A stretch of DNA of 64,000 nt, taken from positions 1 through 64,000 of the IMG/VR virus record IMGVR_UViG_3300028384_000422; one strand, 5' to 3'. Position 1 is the first letter of the stretch, and each line of letters begins with the position of its first letter. Under the pieces are notes generated by a model. The model did not search any database and was not told where the DNA came from. It saw nothing but the letters and a program-made list of their open reading frames with translations. Source of the DNA: a virus. The translations under genes were made by a program, and so were the position numbers. Shown piece by piece: positions 28,001 to 43,000 of this stretch.

Positions 28001-31000
28001 CATAACCACTACCAACAGTAGCAACTGTTGCGGTCGCACTAGAAGTTCTACCAGTTAAGGTATCGGATGCAGACCATGCGGTTCCTGTAAATGCGCCAAC
28101 AATCAACAGATTAGTTTCTTCATTCCACTCAAGAACGGTAGCATAACCGCCGCCACTAGAACGAATGACTTCACCAAGTTGGAAATTGCCAGTCAGAGAA
28201 GTGAATGTAATCTTATATGCAGTTTCCTTAACTGTAGTGTCAGTTGTAACAACATCATGAACCATATCAGTGATAATTCTATCAATGAAAGAGTTGTATA
28301 CCCATGCTCCAGAACCAAACTGAGAGTTGACCTGATTCTGAATCTCCTCCTTATAATAATTGAGGTTATAAAGAATATTCTTAGATGCACTGCGACTAAT
28401 GTCACCTCCAGGTGCAAGAATACCAATAATAATATCAATAAGATCTTCAAATCTATATACAACTTTTTCAATATCAATTACAGTTTCGGTATCGCGATAT
28501 GCAACATCATCACTGTAAATTGCCGCATAATCAGGAGAAGTAAATCCAGAGTTAAAATCATATGCTCTGTTTCTGATTGCAAAAGGACCAATATCCTTCA
28601 ATTTTTGAAGTGAATAAACAAAAGCGAGAATTTCATCTTCGATATCCTTAATTTGAAGAGATGCAGTCAGATATTTTTCAATTTCTGCAATGGTGCTATT
28701 AGTACCACCTGTCTGCAAGTCAGAAATAATACCAAGAAGAATTGCCTCTATATTTGCCTGTCTTACCAATTCATCAGCATATGTAAATGCGTTATAAGTA
28801 ACACCATTCAAATCATATTGGAATTCAGTTCTAGTATAACCAGTTACTTCTTCAGCAAGATACTGTCTGTTGAAATACAAACGATCTGCAGCAACATGGA
28901 AATCATTACCTGTAGGAGCGATAACATCGTTGATAATAGTTACCAAATTATCAATTGCTGTCTTAACGTTTGCACATCCACCAGCATCCTGAGTAATACC
29001 CCAATCACCAACAATGATTGCATCGGTATTATCATAAGTCAAATCACCTGTAATCGCTTGTTTTGCATAGAATGCAAGACGCTCATGTGCATAAACAGAT
29101 TGGAATACCTGTAAGCGAATATATAGAAGAATATCATTAGTACCAAGATAGAAGTTTGCTGCCTGAACAGTCTTCTCATTACCACCATTTTGAATATCAT
29201 CTGCAATTCCATCCAAGATCTGACCCAAGTCAGTCTTACAACGCACAGTACCATCAGTGCTACCACCACCTTGGTTACGAGGCATATCCTGTGCAAGATC
29301 AGGATAACGCTGCAACATATCAAATGCTGCTTTATCAACGATAGCAGATCTGTTTGCTCTAATCAGGTTAGCAGCATCTCTAAAGCGATATTGTGCATCG
29401 GTGTCAATTCTATTACTATAGAATACATCAGTATTTGCATCATGATAAGAAATATCGAAAGGAGTCTCTCTAAATGCATTGACTGTTCCACCAAGGAACT
29501 TGTAAGCGGGAAGTTTCTTAGTAACAGATCCAAGATAATCAACAGCAGGATCTTGACTTGCATTGTCTAATGTATCGCTGACAATAGACATCAAGTTGTC
29601 AACTGTATTAATAACATCTGTGCAATCATTGAGATTATATTCAGACTTAGTTATTGCACCGCTACTTGCGGATACGAAAGTATGTGCATATTGATCATTC
29701 TGACCAGATTTACCAACATTCACAGTGAATGTATTGGTATCAGCAGCAGTAATAACAAGAACTTGTTTTGCAGCAGGATCAGACTTTCTGGGGTATGATT
29801 TCTGTGCAGTATTTCCATCTTCAGTGCAAGTGAATACAATCGACTCAGTTGCAATGAATACGGAATCACCAGCAACCGTAATACCATTAGTGGTTGCACT
29901 TACGAAGCTATGAGTGTAGTTACCACCAGCAACAACACCATTTGTAGTTGCAGACGCAAAGGTGTGTGCTGTAGTATCCCCAGAAGTTCCAAGATCAACG
30001 GTGATTGTATTGTCTTTCTTAACAATTCCATTTGCTGTTGCACTTACAAATGTATGAACATATTGATCAGCAGCAGAAGAAGGACCAACGTTGACAGTAA
30101 ACGTATTAGTAGATACTGCAGTCGGACGTAACCATCTACCAGAGAAAGGATCGGTAGAACGAGGATAAGTCTTATTCTCAAAGTTACCATCCTTAGTGCA
30201 GGTGAATGTTAAAGAATTATCTTCAATTCTAATCTTATCACTAGTGGTGAATCCATGGTTTGCAACGGTAACTACAAGTTGACCCGATGCAGGATCATAT
30301 GTTGCTGCTGTTGCAGTACTTGTTGCACCATTCTGAGTAATTTCATATGAAGTTGCTGCTGCAGTAGGAGCAGATCCGTTAGATCCAGATCCTCTGCTGA
30401 AAGTAAGTGCATTCTGAGCAATTTGAACATTCTGACCAACTTCCAGATTATTCTCAGGAAGAGTAATTACTGCAATACCTGTAGAAGGATTATATGTTGC
30501 AGTAGTCGGAGTGTAATTAACTGTAGGAGACTTACCAACATTAACTTCAAATGTATTCGTAGCAACGTTAGAAACTTCCAACCAACCCTGAGAAGCAGGA
30601 TCATTTGCACGAGGATAAGTCTTCTGAGCAGTATTGCCGTCCATGGTGCAAGTGAAGGTCAGAGAGTTATCTGCCAACTTGATTCTGTCACCATTAGAAA
30701 GACCGTGACTGTTAGAAGTGATTTGAAGAACACCTGTAGTTGCAGTATATGTTGCACCAGTTGCAGTCTTATTGCTAGGAGCAACTAAACCATGACCATT
30801 AGAGGTAAGAACCATGAGACCCGTTGCGGGATCATATGTTGCATCAGAGGGCACAAATGTGGTTGCACTTGCGTAAGAAGACTCGGTAATAGAAGTATCA
30901 AACTTCTGAGTGAGACCATGATCACCCTGTACTTCCCAAGGTGTGTTGTTAATTACATATTCAACAATCTCTTGAGTCTTTTCTAGAGTATAGAGAGTTT

Positions 31001-34000
31001 CTGCAATTTCACTTTCAACATGACTCAATGTGATTGGGTTGACTGTTCTATTAACATACAGTGCAGAAGCATCCCAGATTTTATCATTACTACCATTTCT
31101 CAAGTCATTTACAAGAGCATCGAGAATATCACGAACATCATCCTCACAATTGATTTCTCCACCAGGAACAGTGAAATAAGGATAGCGATTCTTCATGATA
31201 TAAACTGCTTCATTCGCAATAAAGTCCTTATTGAGAATAATGTTATCAGCAGCATTGATATAACGATGAGAGTTGCCAGTAAATCCAGTAACTCCAATAC
31301 CTGTGGAGGACCTAGATGTTGCTAAGATTGCATCATTATTAAAGTACTCATCTGCAGTGAAGGACTCACCACCAGACCAGTCTTCAACATAAGTTTGACC
31401 TTCTTCTCCATCAAAGTGAAGAAGAAGTTTTGTAGTTGCATCACCTTGGAACATTCCTGTAGGAGCAGTGAATGCTGCGGTATAACGGTTAGTTGTAGAA
31501 ACACGAAGTTCGTCAATGTAACCAGCAAATTCGTTTGCGCCTGCATAGTCACCACCGATTCTGAGAGGTTTAGCGGCATAGTTATTAGCATCAATACCAA
31601 CACCTCTCTCAACACCATCAATATACAGTTTGGTGCCTCCAGAAGCGGTAGAAGAGCGAACAACTGCAATATGATACCAAACATTGTTATTAAGCGTGGT
31701 AAGACCAGAAGTTGCAATATCTACATTATTTGAATTAAAACGAACTTGACCAGCTTCAAGATACAAACGACCAGCAACATCAGATGCCTGAGTGCGGAAG
31801 TCGAGAAGAGTCTTAGTTCCACTCAAAGAAGCAGAAAGGGGCTTCACCCAAAGTTCAATTGTATACGCAGCAGTGCCGAATGCAAATTCACTCGAAGATG
31901 GAGTGCTAATGTATTCGTCGATAGGAACAGCACCAACGTTGACTGTAATCGTAGTAGAAGTTACTGCACTGATAGCAAGTGCTGTACCAGATGCAGGATC
32001 AGTAGAACGAGGATACGACTTATTGGAAGTATCTCCATCTTGATCGCATGTGAATGTAACAGCGTTATCTGCGATTGTGACAGTGTTGGAAGTGGTAAGA
32101 GAGTGATTACCAATCTCAAGGGTCATTGCACCCGTTGCAGGGTTATATGACGTGCCTGTAGCAGCAGTGTATGTGCCTGTAGCACCACCGCCAGCAACAA
32201 TACCATCGGCAACACCACTTACAAATGTATGATCGGAAAGACCAGCAGAGAGTGCTAAACAGGAAGATCCAAACTTCTCATTGTAAGTATTAATATAAGC
32301 ACCTGCTTCCCATGTCCACTGGAAGTAATCTTGACCATTACGTTGTGAGCGACCAATCTTACCAACATAAACGGTGTTAATAGCAGAGTTATAACCGATA
32401 ACTTCTGCTTTTGTATCACGGGTTCTAATAATTTGACCAGCAGCAAAGAAACCATCACCAATCTTATCAGTGAATGTTAGTTTTCTAACAACGCCGTTCT
32501 CTATTTGGAAATCACCAACATTGTTACCGTAATCAATTTTATAGTTACGAACAATTTCATCAGCATCAAAATCTCCAGATGCATTATCATAAGGAATTAC
32601 ATAATTATTAATCTGTTCATTTGCAGGGAAGTTAGAGTTAAATGCGGTTGCATTATCACCATACTGAACAACATTGACTTGAGAAGAGGAAATATCGTCG
32701 AGGATTACGTTAGGATAAGTTTGAGATGCAATTCTGTTGAACAGCAGACCGAAGAAAGAAGAACCTTCAGAAATATTGACCTGACCAATAAACTCTTGAG
32801 TTGTAGGATCTTGATATGTGGCAGTAGCAGTAACTCTTGCAACAACACCCGACTGAGCACCGATAATGACATCATTAAGTTGAATATCAAACAATCCAGG
32901 TGTAGACTGATATGTACCAGCAGTCTTACTTAAAGTAAGTGCATTAGTAACAGAAATAGCAGTTCCATATACAGGAGCATCTTCTTGCTGAGGTGCTGCA
33001 GCGGTTCCATTTTGACCTCTAGTTACTCCAATAGTAGTAGACTCACTACCATCAGTAACAGAGTTAACTAAGAAGATTTCGGAACCGACTTGATAGTTAT
33101 CGCCAACAACGAATGTTCCTGCAGCAACAGGCGAATCTGTAGCAGCAGATACATCAATTACTTCAATATTAGTGGTTGCAGCACCGATAGTGTAGCGCAG
33201 TTTTGCAACAGGTGTTTCTTGACCTCTTTCCAGGTTAATCTGTTCAACAATAGCAGTATCGCCATCGAAGTTGGTAATTTTCTCACCGAAAACAAACAGA
33301 CCCAGATTTGTAACTGCTGTGTTAGTTGCTAAGTTAGCATTAAATCCAGTAGTGCTACCAGTGATCAATTCACCGATAATAAACGTGCCAGACTCCATGA
33401 AACCGTTAACTGTGTCACCAACAACACTAGTAACAATCAATCGTGCAGCAGAACTAGTACCAACTAATGTATTACCAGCTAACGGGAAAATACCACTCTG
33501 ATTAGTAAATGTCAGAGAAATAGTATTGATTTGATCAATGGTAATATTTACATACTTAACACTTGCAGGAGGTGAAGGAGGTTCTTGGAAAACAATAGAA
33601 TCATTTTGAATTTCAAACGATGTTCCAGGGTTCTGAACGATACCGTTAAGAACAATCATTAACTGATTAGCGTTTGCAACAACGTTGTCTCCATCAACAG
33701 TTAGAGGGAACGCAATGCGCTCACCATCAAACAGATTAGAAATGTCATCCAATCTTTGAACAACAGAGGTTAAGATGTTCTCAGAAGAGGTCAGTCTCTT
33801 TTGACGGAACAGAACTTCTGTATTATTGAATTCGGAATATACAGGTTCAACCAGAGCAAAGTTCTGAATATTAGGAACAATTGCAGCTTGTGTAAGTTCA
33901 ACCGACTTAGTTAACTCGAAGAAAGTCTCTTTATTAGGAACGAATCCATACTCATTTAAGTTCAGTTCACCAAAGACCTTGAAGGATGCTGGGTGAACGT

Positions 34001-37000
34001 TCTTGATAAGAATTTCTTTCCACTCACCAATCGAAACAGCAGACTTAACAGCATAGGAGAAGTCCTGATAATAGTAAGAGTCTTGAATCTTCTGAATAAT
34101 TTCAGACGGTTTACCAACGTCATCGATAAACTGACCCGTAGTTTCTGTAATAGAACCAATTTCAAGAACACCTTTAGCAATCTTCAGATCACTAATAATA
34201 CCAGAAGATTTAGAAATAACACCTGTGATTCTTTGATTTGCAGAGAAGTCGCCAGTATAGTCAACGATCTTGAGAATTCTAGGACCAACTTGCCAACCAC
34301 TATTTGTAGAAACATAACCAGTTGCTGTTGCAACATCCAGAGAATCACCTTGATATACAAGTTCACCCTCAAGGAATGTAGAAGTTCCAACATTTGCCGT
34401 TGCAGAACCACCGAAAGATTCAGTCAAGATAGACTGACGACCATTACCTGCATTACTGAATGTAAGTGCGTCACCCAGTTCTGCGTTAGCAGGAGTGATA
34501 GCAAGTTTTAACTGATCATCTTCCAAAGAGTTTGCTGTACCAGCAATTGCATAATAAGTGGTAGATCCGTTTAAACGACCAGTTGCGCCAGATGACAGAG
34601 GGAATTCTGCACCATCACCAGTATCAGTTACCGAAACCGTAACTTCAGCACCATTTGTAATACCATGAGGGAAGGAGAATTGAAGCAGACCTAAGTCAAG
34701 GTTGATAACATAGTTGAAAGAAGATTTCAGACTTACAGTAGGTGTAGAAGAATAACCAGCACCAGGATCTTTGATCAAAATTTGATCCAAACGACCATTC
34801 TTAATTGTTGCCTCAGCAACAGCACCAGAACCGCCACCACCAGAGATAATAACAGCAGGTGCCTGAGAATAACCCGAACCAGGATCATTGACAGTAATAC
34901 TAGTAAGAATGCTAGTAGATGTTAACTGTGCGTTGATTGGGAAAGTAATTTCAGGACGCAACGTATAGTCATGAGGATAATCATAACCAAAGTTATTGTT
35001 CTTAAGTTTCTTGATCTTACCGACCTTATCACCCTTAGTGAAAACAGATGCTCCAGAACCGAAGGAGGGAATAACAACCTCAACTTCAGCACCAGAACCA
35101 GTCAAACCAGCACCAAGAATACCATCAACAGAATCAATATCAATAGTTGCAGTGGTATAACCTTTACCAGGAGAGGTAACCGTAACTGCTTGAATCTGTC
35201 CAGGGATTGCATCACCTTCAGAGTCAGTGCCATCAGCAACAGTAATTTCTACTAATCCACCTTCACCATCACCTGCAATAGGAACACCTCGATATTGACC
35301 AACTGCATATTCAGTTCCAGGTTCATTAATTTGAACTCTCTCAATTTGTCTTGTAGATTGAATATCAGAAACAATAGGTAATCTCTGATAGAATCCACCA
35401 GCGTTAACAACTCTAATGTCACTGATAGAACCAACTGCTTTCTTAGAACTAGTGCTATAAGACGCTTGACTGATATCTGCAGGACCTTCAGGCTCATTCA
35501 GCAGAGGGAATTTAATAATGTCAGCACCACGAGTAATTGTTGCACCAGCAACACCACTGAGTTGGAATGTTCCGACATATGGAGAATCTACAACGTCAAG
35601 ATAACTACCAGGAATGACAGGAGAATCATCACCCGTTCTAGAAGGATCAAAGTAGTACGAGATATTGGTTACAATGTTTCTATCAACCTTGAGTTTAACA
35701 GTAGGAGTAGGTTGACCTTCACCAGTAAGACCAGGAGTTCCAACACGTTCAATAGAGTTGAATGAATATTCCAACTTATACAGGTTATCCTTAGAGAAGG
35801 ATAAGTTGCCACCTTCAAGAGAGGAATGACTAAGGTCAAACAGATATTGATGACCATAATACATCTTCAAGGTAGGAGACTTCGAGAAGATACTAACACC
35901 CGATGCTGTTGTAGCAGGATCAGAAACTGCTGCAGCAGTTAACTTGTAAACAAATTCCAGAGGACTGATTACTTGATTGACTGCGAACGCACCATCATAT
36001 TCATCATATGTAACTCCACCAACATCTTGAGACGGGTTACCATCAACAAAGATAACATCACCAGCATCAAGATAATGATTAGTATCGGTAATTACATAAA
36101 CTTCATCGCCATTCTCACGAGCAGTGACTTGAAGAATCTTAGTAAGATTTGTAATTACAGTAACTTTGGTAACACCAGTCAGACCTGTAATTTGAGCGGT
36201 GCTATATGCAGAATTGAATGAAATATTTCCAGAAGCAATCTGAACAACAGATCCAACAATATACGGGGAAGATCCGCTAACTTCGTCAATTCTAATGGAA
36301 TAATCATCATCAGAATATGGTTTGAATACTGCATATTCATCAAGATTATTAGTTCCACCTATATCAGTAGGAGCGTTAAAGTCTGCCAGATCAAGATCAA
36401 AGGTTCCAGGAGTAGTATTAATTACTTGTGCAAAAGAGTAACTATCAATCTGATTAATATCATTAGGAATTACACCAGTAATACCATAAGTAGACTGTTC
36501 ATTAAACTGCTCTGTAGAGAGACGACCCGTGTTCAGATCGTTAGACCAAGTGTTATTATTAACCGCAACAAAAACATGATTGGTTGTAGTATCAACCTTA
36601 GTAATATATCCGCTGTTAATAAATGCTCCTGATGTATTCCTCAGTACTAACTTAGAACCAACGGTAAATCTAAATGACTGATTAATAGTCAGTTTTTGAA
36701 TATTATCAATCTTAAGAGTATTTGTTACTTTGAAGAAATATCTATCTTTAACAACTGCAGTTACCTGCAACTTCTGAGAACCAGGAGAAGGAACAGTTGC
36801 AGTTCTGGAACTCCATATATCCTGAGTATAAGTCAATGTCTCAGAATCTTGAGTCATTGTAGTATCCGCATCATCAAAGTCAAGTGATTGTAGACCAGCA
36901 TCACCTAAAGCATACTCGGAAGTAGAAATAGTAAGAGTGGATCCTGTAACAGGAGTTACTGCAGTTCTTGTAAATGCAATACCAGTATTTGTCTGAGTTG

Positions 37001-40000
37001 CCTTATCACCAAGTCTTACAGCATCAGCATCCTTGTCAACTTTAAGTCCAAAACCAGCGTAATCAATGTAATCGTAACGACCCAGATAATCAGGGAACCA
37101 AGTAAGATCGGTGTATGTGTAGGAAAGTCCAATTGCACCATTAGTTGGAAGAACCGAGATATCACTAGGTGTAGTAGGAGTAACGGCACGATTTCTCAGA
37201 CGGAAGTTATCAGTAATATACTGACCTTGCTCATTTACACGGAATGTGCCAGTAGTGCCATCTTTACCAGAGATTTGACCAACTAAGAAATCTTTGTTTG
37301 CAAAATTAGTGTCGGAAAGAGTTGCGGTAATTACTGAAATGCCATTGACATATACAGTGAATGTATTACCATCTCTCTTAAGACCAATAAACTGCCAAGT
37401 GTCATCAGCAAACATCGTAGTTTGCGTAGATTGTACAGCACTTCCTAAGTTGATGGTTGTAGTGTTATTAGTAACAACTAAGGAGAGTTTACCATCAGCA
37501 ACGTTGTAATACAACCAAAGACCACCTGTAGCATCGGTGGCATCACCAATAGAGAATAAGGTATGTTGAGTGATACCAGAAACAGCAGTGAAATTGGTAT
37601 CTTTAAAGATCTGCATTTCGGCAGTCCAGTTACCATTCAACTTAGTTCCTAATTGAGCGCCAGTAACTTTTAGGTTGCCTCTTGTCCAAGTGCTTTGACC
37701 AGTCTGATAACCATAGATCTTTGCATATCCACCATCGTAATCCAAAGAACCGCTAGTAGATTCGGTAGTCAGTGTGTAATGTCCAGTGGTATCAGTAGTT
37801 GTAGATCCCGTATTAAAGGGGAAAATAAACTCGTTACGGTTCCAAGAGATCTGACCGAAGACATGAACGTCTGCAGAGTTGTCTACATCTAAAGAGTGTG
37901 CGGTAATACCTTCAATATTTGCTTCGTCGAAGTTATTGGTAGTATGATTTTTAACAATACCATTATAACCAATCTTAACTGTATCTACAGTCTTCAACCC
38001 AGTTGTATTATCAGTACGATTAAATGCAACGTTCAGATCACCGAAAATGTCGATTTCTGAATTGCCAACCATATCAACTTCTCTACCAGGAGCAACATAA
38101 CGATAGTTCCAGATAAGAGCACCGTCAGTATTAATCTTACCAACCCAGAAACTATCTTTGTTGGTATCATCGGACTTAAGACGACAATTACCTAAAACAT
38201 AAATTTCATTAAATTCGTCAATACACAGACTAGTATTCAAAGTTGAATATAAGGTGTTTGTATACTTCTTAATCCAAACACTGGTAATTGCAGATGCTCC
38301 GATGGACGCTTTACCAACTGCCACATCGACATCGCCAGCAACGTTAGTGTCAGCAACTTCTAGTGAATAATAGATGTCTTCTCCATTGACAATGATGTCA
38401 GTGATCTTTTCAGATTTATTTGACGATGCAAACTTTCTCTTAACTGAGAAGTTACCGCTAGTATCAATAGATGCGATGAATGCATCTTCAGGACTTACCG
38501 AGTTTGTATTAGTAAAACCACCAATTAAGAAACGAGTATCAGAATACTTAACAAGAGATGTAACAACATCACCACGGGTGCTACCAGAAATACCAGCATA
38601 ACCTTTCTGAAAAGTCAGTGTTGCACTTAAACCATTATCTGCTTGAGTATACTTAGCAAGAATAATGTCTGGGTTATAATCAGCAAGAATGCTGCTATTT
38701 GGTCTATTTTGTCCAACTACCCAAACCGCGTTACCATCAACAACCAGTTTTGAAAATTCTGCTTCCTGTTGTCCAGTACCAAGTTCTAATGTTTTCTGCC
38801 ATTCTTTAACACCTGTAGCAGAGAGTTTAGCAACAAATGCAACTACATTATCACTAGCATCTTTTGTCTTGCCACAAATGAATACCTCTTTATTGTCATT
38901 GACAAAGGTATCGTTGACCTTTACATAGTCATTGTTATTGATAAAGGAGACATAATAATCTGCCTTTTTGAATACCTGTGGGTGAGAAAGAATGACTCTA
39001 GGATTACTTGTATATCCAGAACCAGAATTAAGGATATTGACAGTATCGATAGATCCAACAGAAGATACGACTGCCTGTAGTCTAGCATCAGCACCACTGT
39101 CACTATCAATAACAATTGTGGGAGGAATATCTTCATTATAACCAGAACCAGTCTGATTAATAATAATCTCTTCGATACCCGTATATTGACGAACAATAAA
39201 CTGCTTGTTAGTGTTGTCCATAACAGGACTGTAGTCAACAAATACAGTATCACCAACAACCAGGTTATGAGGTTCTTCAGTTGTTAAGACACCATAATTT
39301 TGTCCACTAATACTTTCAAAGGTATAAGCTTCTACAGTTTCTCCCTTAATTCTAGAAACACGAGCGGAAACACCAGATCCACCAGTATTAGTATTATCAA
39401 AGATAAGTCTATCATCGACCTGATAGGAAAGTCCTGGGTTTTCAATTGTAAATCCAGTTACAGAAGCATCCTCAAACTTAGTAGTCGTTTCAACTTCAAT
39501 ATCAACCTTAGAATCCAGTTTTACCTTCGGGAAATAATCATAAAGTTGCAAAGGAGATTCTTCAAAGACCTGATCGGGATCATCAAGTTCTGCCTGTTCA
39601 ATAACACCACTTCTATCTTCGTCTTCTACTTCAAACAGAAGAATATCACCGTTTTCTAATGTCAATGCATTTGTAGATGCATTAGGAGCACGCTCAACAT
39701 CGATGTCAACATTCTCATATGGATCGCGATAACGAACAACACCAGTTGGAATATTCTGTTGAACTGCATCGGTGCTCAAGTTCCACTTATCAACAACGGA
39801 GTTGAAGCTAGGACCAAGAACATATGGGAATACAGGATTACCTGCTTCTGCAGCATCAATAGTGACAAAATAGCAATATCTACCTTCGGGGAAATCAGGT
39901 GTTTTGCAGAAACGACCGTTATATTGGTCTAGATCACCTGAGTTAAAAACATATTGATAGTCTTCAACGAAATTACCTGCCGCTTCTTCAGAAAGTAAGG

Positions 40001-43000
40001 GACCAGCAGTTCTTACGGGATTTGGATTAGTATCAACGTTGTATACCAATTCGGTCTTCAGACTATAAGAAGTACGCATTCTGGTAATCGAAGATCCTTG
40101 ATCCGTAGGATCAGTATATGCATAAGGACCGTAAATCGGGTTACCATCAAACGCCCAACCAATAATAGGAGAGTGAACAAGTTGATCTTCTTGCTCAAGA
40201 ATACTACCAGCAGTGTCTTGGAAAAGATTATCACCGAGAATATATCTCAGTCTTTGTGGGTTGGAGATGTGTGCATATTCTCCACCATACTGATTATTAA
40301 ATCCTTCAGCAACAAATCCTTTTGCACTATCAATTGTGGAAGTTTCTTGTAAGTTATATGTCCACTTGAATACTTGTGCTGAGAATTGAGCACCTTGACC
40401 AATAGAATTCAAGTTGATAATAGTTTGTCCTTGAGTATATCCAATACCCTTGTTAACAATAGTGATACCAGTAACTCTACCAGCATTTTCACCATCAGTA
40501 TCAATAGTCGCTCTTGCTACAGCACCGAAACCATCACCTTGAATTTGAATCTCTGGTGCAGTAGTGTATCCAGATCCAGCAGAAATAATAGCAATAGAAA
40601 TAATTCTACCATTATTAACAATTGGTTGAGCAACTGCACCAGAACCAGAACTCAGTGTAACAGTAGGAGTTGAAGTATAAGAAACACCACCATTAACGAT
40701 ATTGACAGATTTGATAGGACCTCTAACAAATGCAGTACCAGTAGCACCTGTTCCGCCTCCACCAACAATAGTAATAGAAGGTTGAGATGTATATCCAGTT
40801 CCACCCTCATTGATAAGAATTCTAGAAACTACACCCTTAGTGATAATTGCCGTTGCAGACGCACCAGAACCGCCTCCACCAACGATAGAGACGAGAGGGG
40901 AGGATGTATACCCAGAACCACCAGAATCAACTGTAATCTCGCTAATAGCACCATCAACAACTACATCTGCAGTAGCACCAGTTCCTCCACCACCATCAAT
41001 GGTGATAACAGGGGGATTTGCTGCATCATATCCCTCACCTTTGTTGGGGATATCAATTGAAGTAACTGCACCAAAAGTTTTTGTGATAGTAGACTTATAG
41101 GACCATACTGAGACACCATTCACCCATGTTCCAATAGGACCAGAAGCAATTGTATTCTTAGTCGAAATAGTTACAGGTGATGTGGGGAATCTGTTCAGTT
41201 TACGCTGATTACCAGGTAAAAGAGCAGATCCAGGGAAAGGACCAATATTATAGTTCGGAATACCCGTAGATGCAACGTAAACGTAGTTGTCATTAAAGAA
41301 AGTATTCTGAATGTTAGTGGTATAAGGTCCAATAGCATTAAGAACAATCTGACTATCAGATTTACCCTTGTTCAAGTCAATAGAAACAAGAATATTACCT
41401 TGAGGAACTGTAGTTGCAGGTTGAGGTAATTGATATTGGAAAACCGTAGAACTATCTCTGGAAGTTACCAAAAACGTTCCGTTATAGATGATTGGGTTTG
41501 CACCATAGACCGTAACTTGGTCTCCAACCAAAAGACCGTGAGGATTAGAGCAAGTAACAGTTGCAGACTGGTTATTTACACCACCAAAAGTGATACCAGA
41601 TACTTCAACCAGTTTTTTAACGTTATACAACCAAGTTGTTAACTGAGAAGACGTTCCTGTGCCACCCAGTTTAGAAACTGACAGTTTATCACCAGGAAGA
41701 TAATAAGAACCTGTGTCAGTAAGAGTGGTTTGTTGAGCATCAACAATACCAACAATATTCATTACAACTTCTTGAGCAGTGCCCTTGTTTAAGAAGATTG
41801 TAAAGTTGGAAGAAACCTCTGTAGCAGAATCCCAGTCTTCTACAGTTCCATTTACAGAACGGGTACACTCAATGAACTGGTTTAGTGACTTTTCTTTGTA
41901 TTGAATGACTTCTCTGCCAAGTCCACTACCAATTACAAATTCTCCGTTTCTTTCTGGCCAACCAATCGTAGAGTCAACGGTGATAATACTATCAGTAGTG
42001 TTGAGAGGTTCTGCGAGACGAGTTTTATAAGGAACAGTAAAAGTTCCTGTAATAGTTTCTTCAGAAAGAACAAGTTCAAAGATTTCTACATCAGAAGTTT
42101 TAATCGAAATATAGTTTTCAACCAAAGCACTTGCTGCTTGGACATTAGAGTCTGCAATATCCGCTTCTTGAGTAATCAGAGCGTCTCTGATGTCTACAGG
42201 ATTACCACTAACCAAAGTGGCACGAAGAATTGTGTCAACAGACCAAGTTGCAGCAGAGGGTTTGATGATTTGGTCTTTCGGATACGAAATAGAGACCGTT
42301 TCACCATAAAGTAATTTGAAAAGATATGCAATACTAAACGAAGTTCCTTTTGCTGAATAAAAATCTTTAATTGACTTGATTGCGTTACGAACGTCAATCT
42401 TTTTATAGTCTAATTGAGGAACATCGGGTAAAAACTGCTCAGTATACTTGTCAAGCAGTCTTTTAATGAATAAAGCATCCAAACACTTGACTTCTGCGTC
42501 TACTGCAGCAGATGCCGCTAACGTATTATTAGAAAACTTGGCATTACCATCTTCGGTATAAGAGGTTATGCCACTTGCAGATCTGGCACAACCATTAAAC
42601 GCCGCTTTATCATATTCTGTTCCTGATTTTTGAACTTCAAAACCAGTTACCTCATTAAGACCGATTTCAACTGATGCCTGAGCAGAAGGAGGGTCCTGAA
42701 TGACAATCTTTGGGGGTTGTGTGACGCTGTAACCAGTACCAAACTCAGTTACGTTAATATCAGTAATCTGACCATTAAAGATCGATGCTACTGCCTTAGC
42801 GCCAGTTCCTCCAGAGTAGTTACCTTGAGCATCAGTGCGAGTGTCAACGATATAAACCGAAGGGATCTCATCATATCCACTACCACCATTAAGAAGTTCG
42901 ATACCGATAACACGACCATTACCATCGACTCTAGTTTCAAGAACTTGAGCACCAACTGGGTCAATAATTGCAATTCTAGGAGTTGTGGTATAACCTTGAC

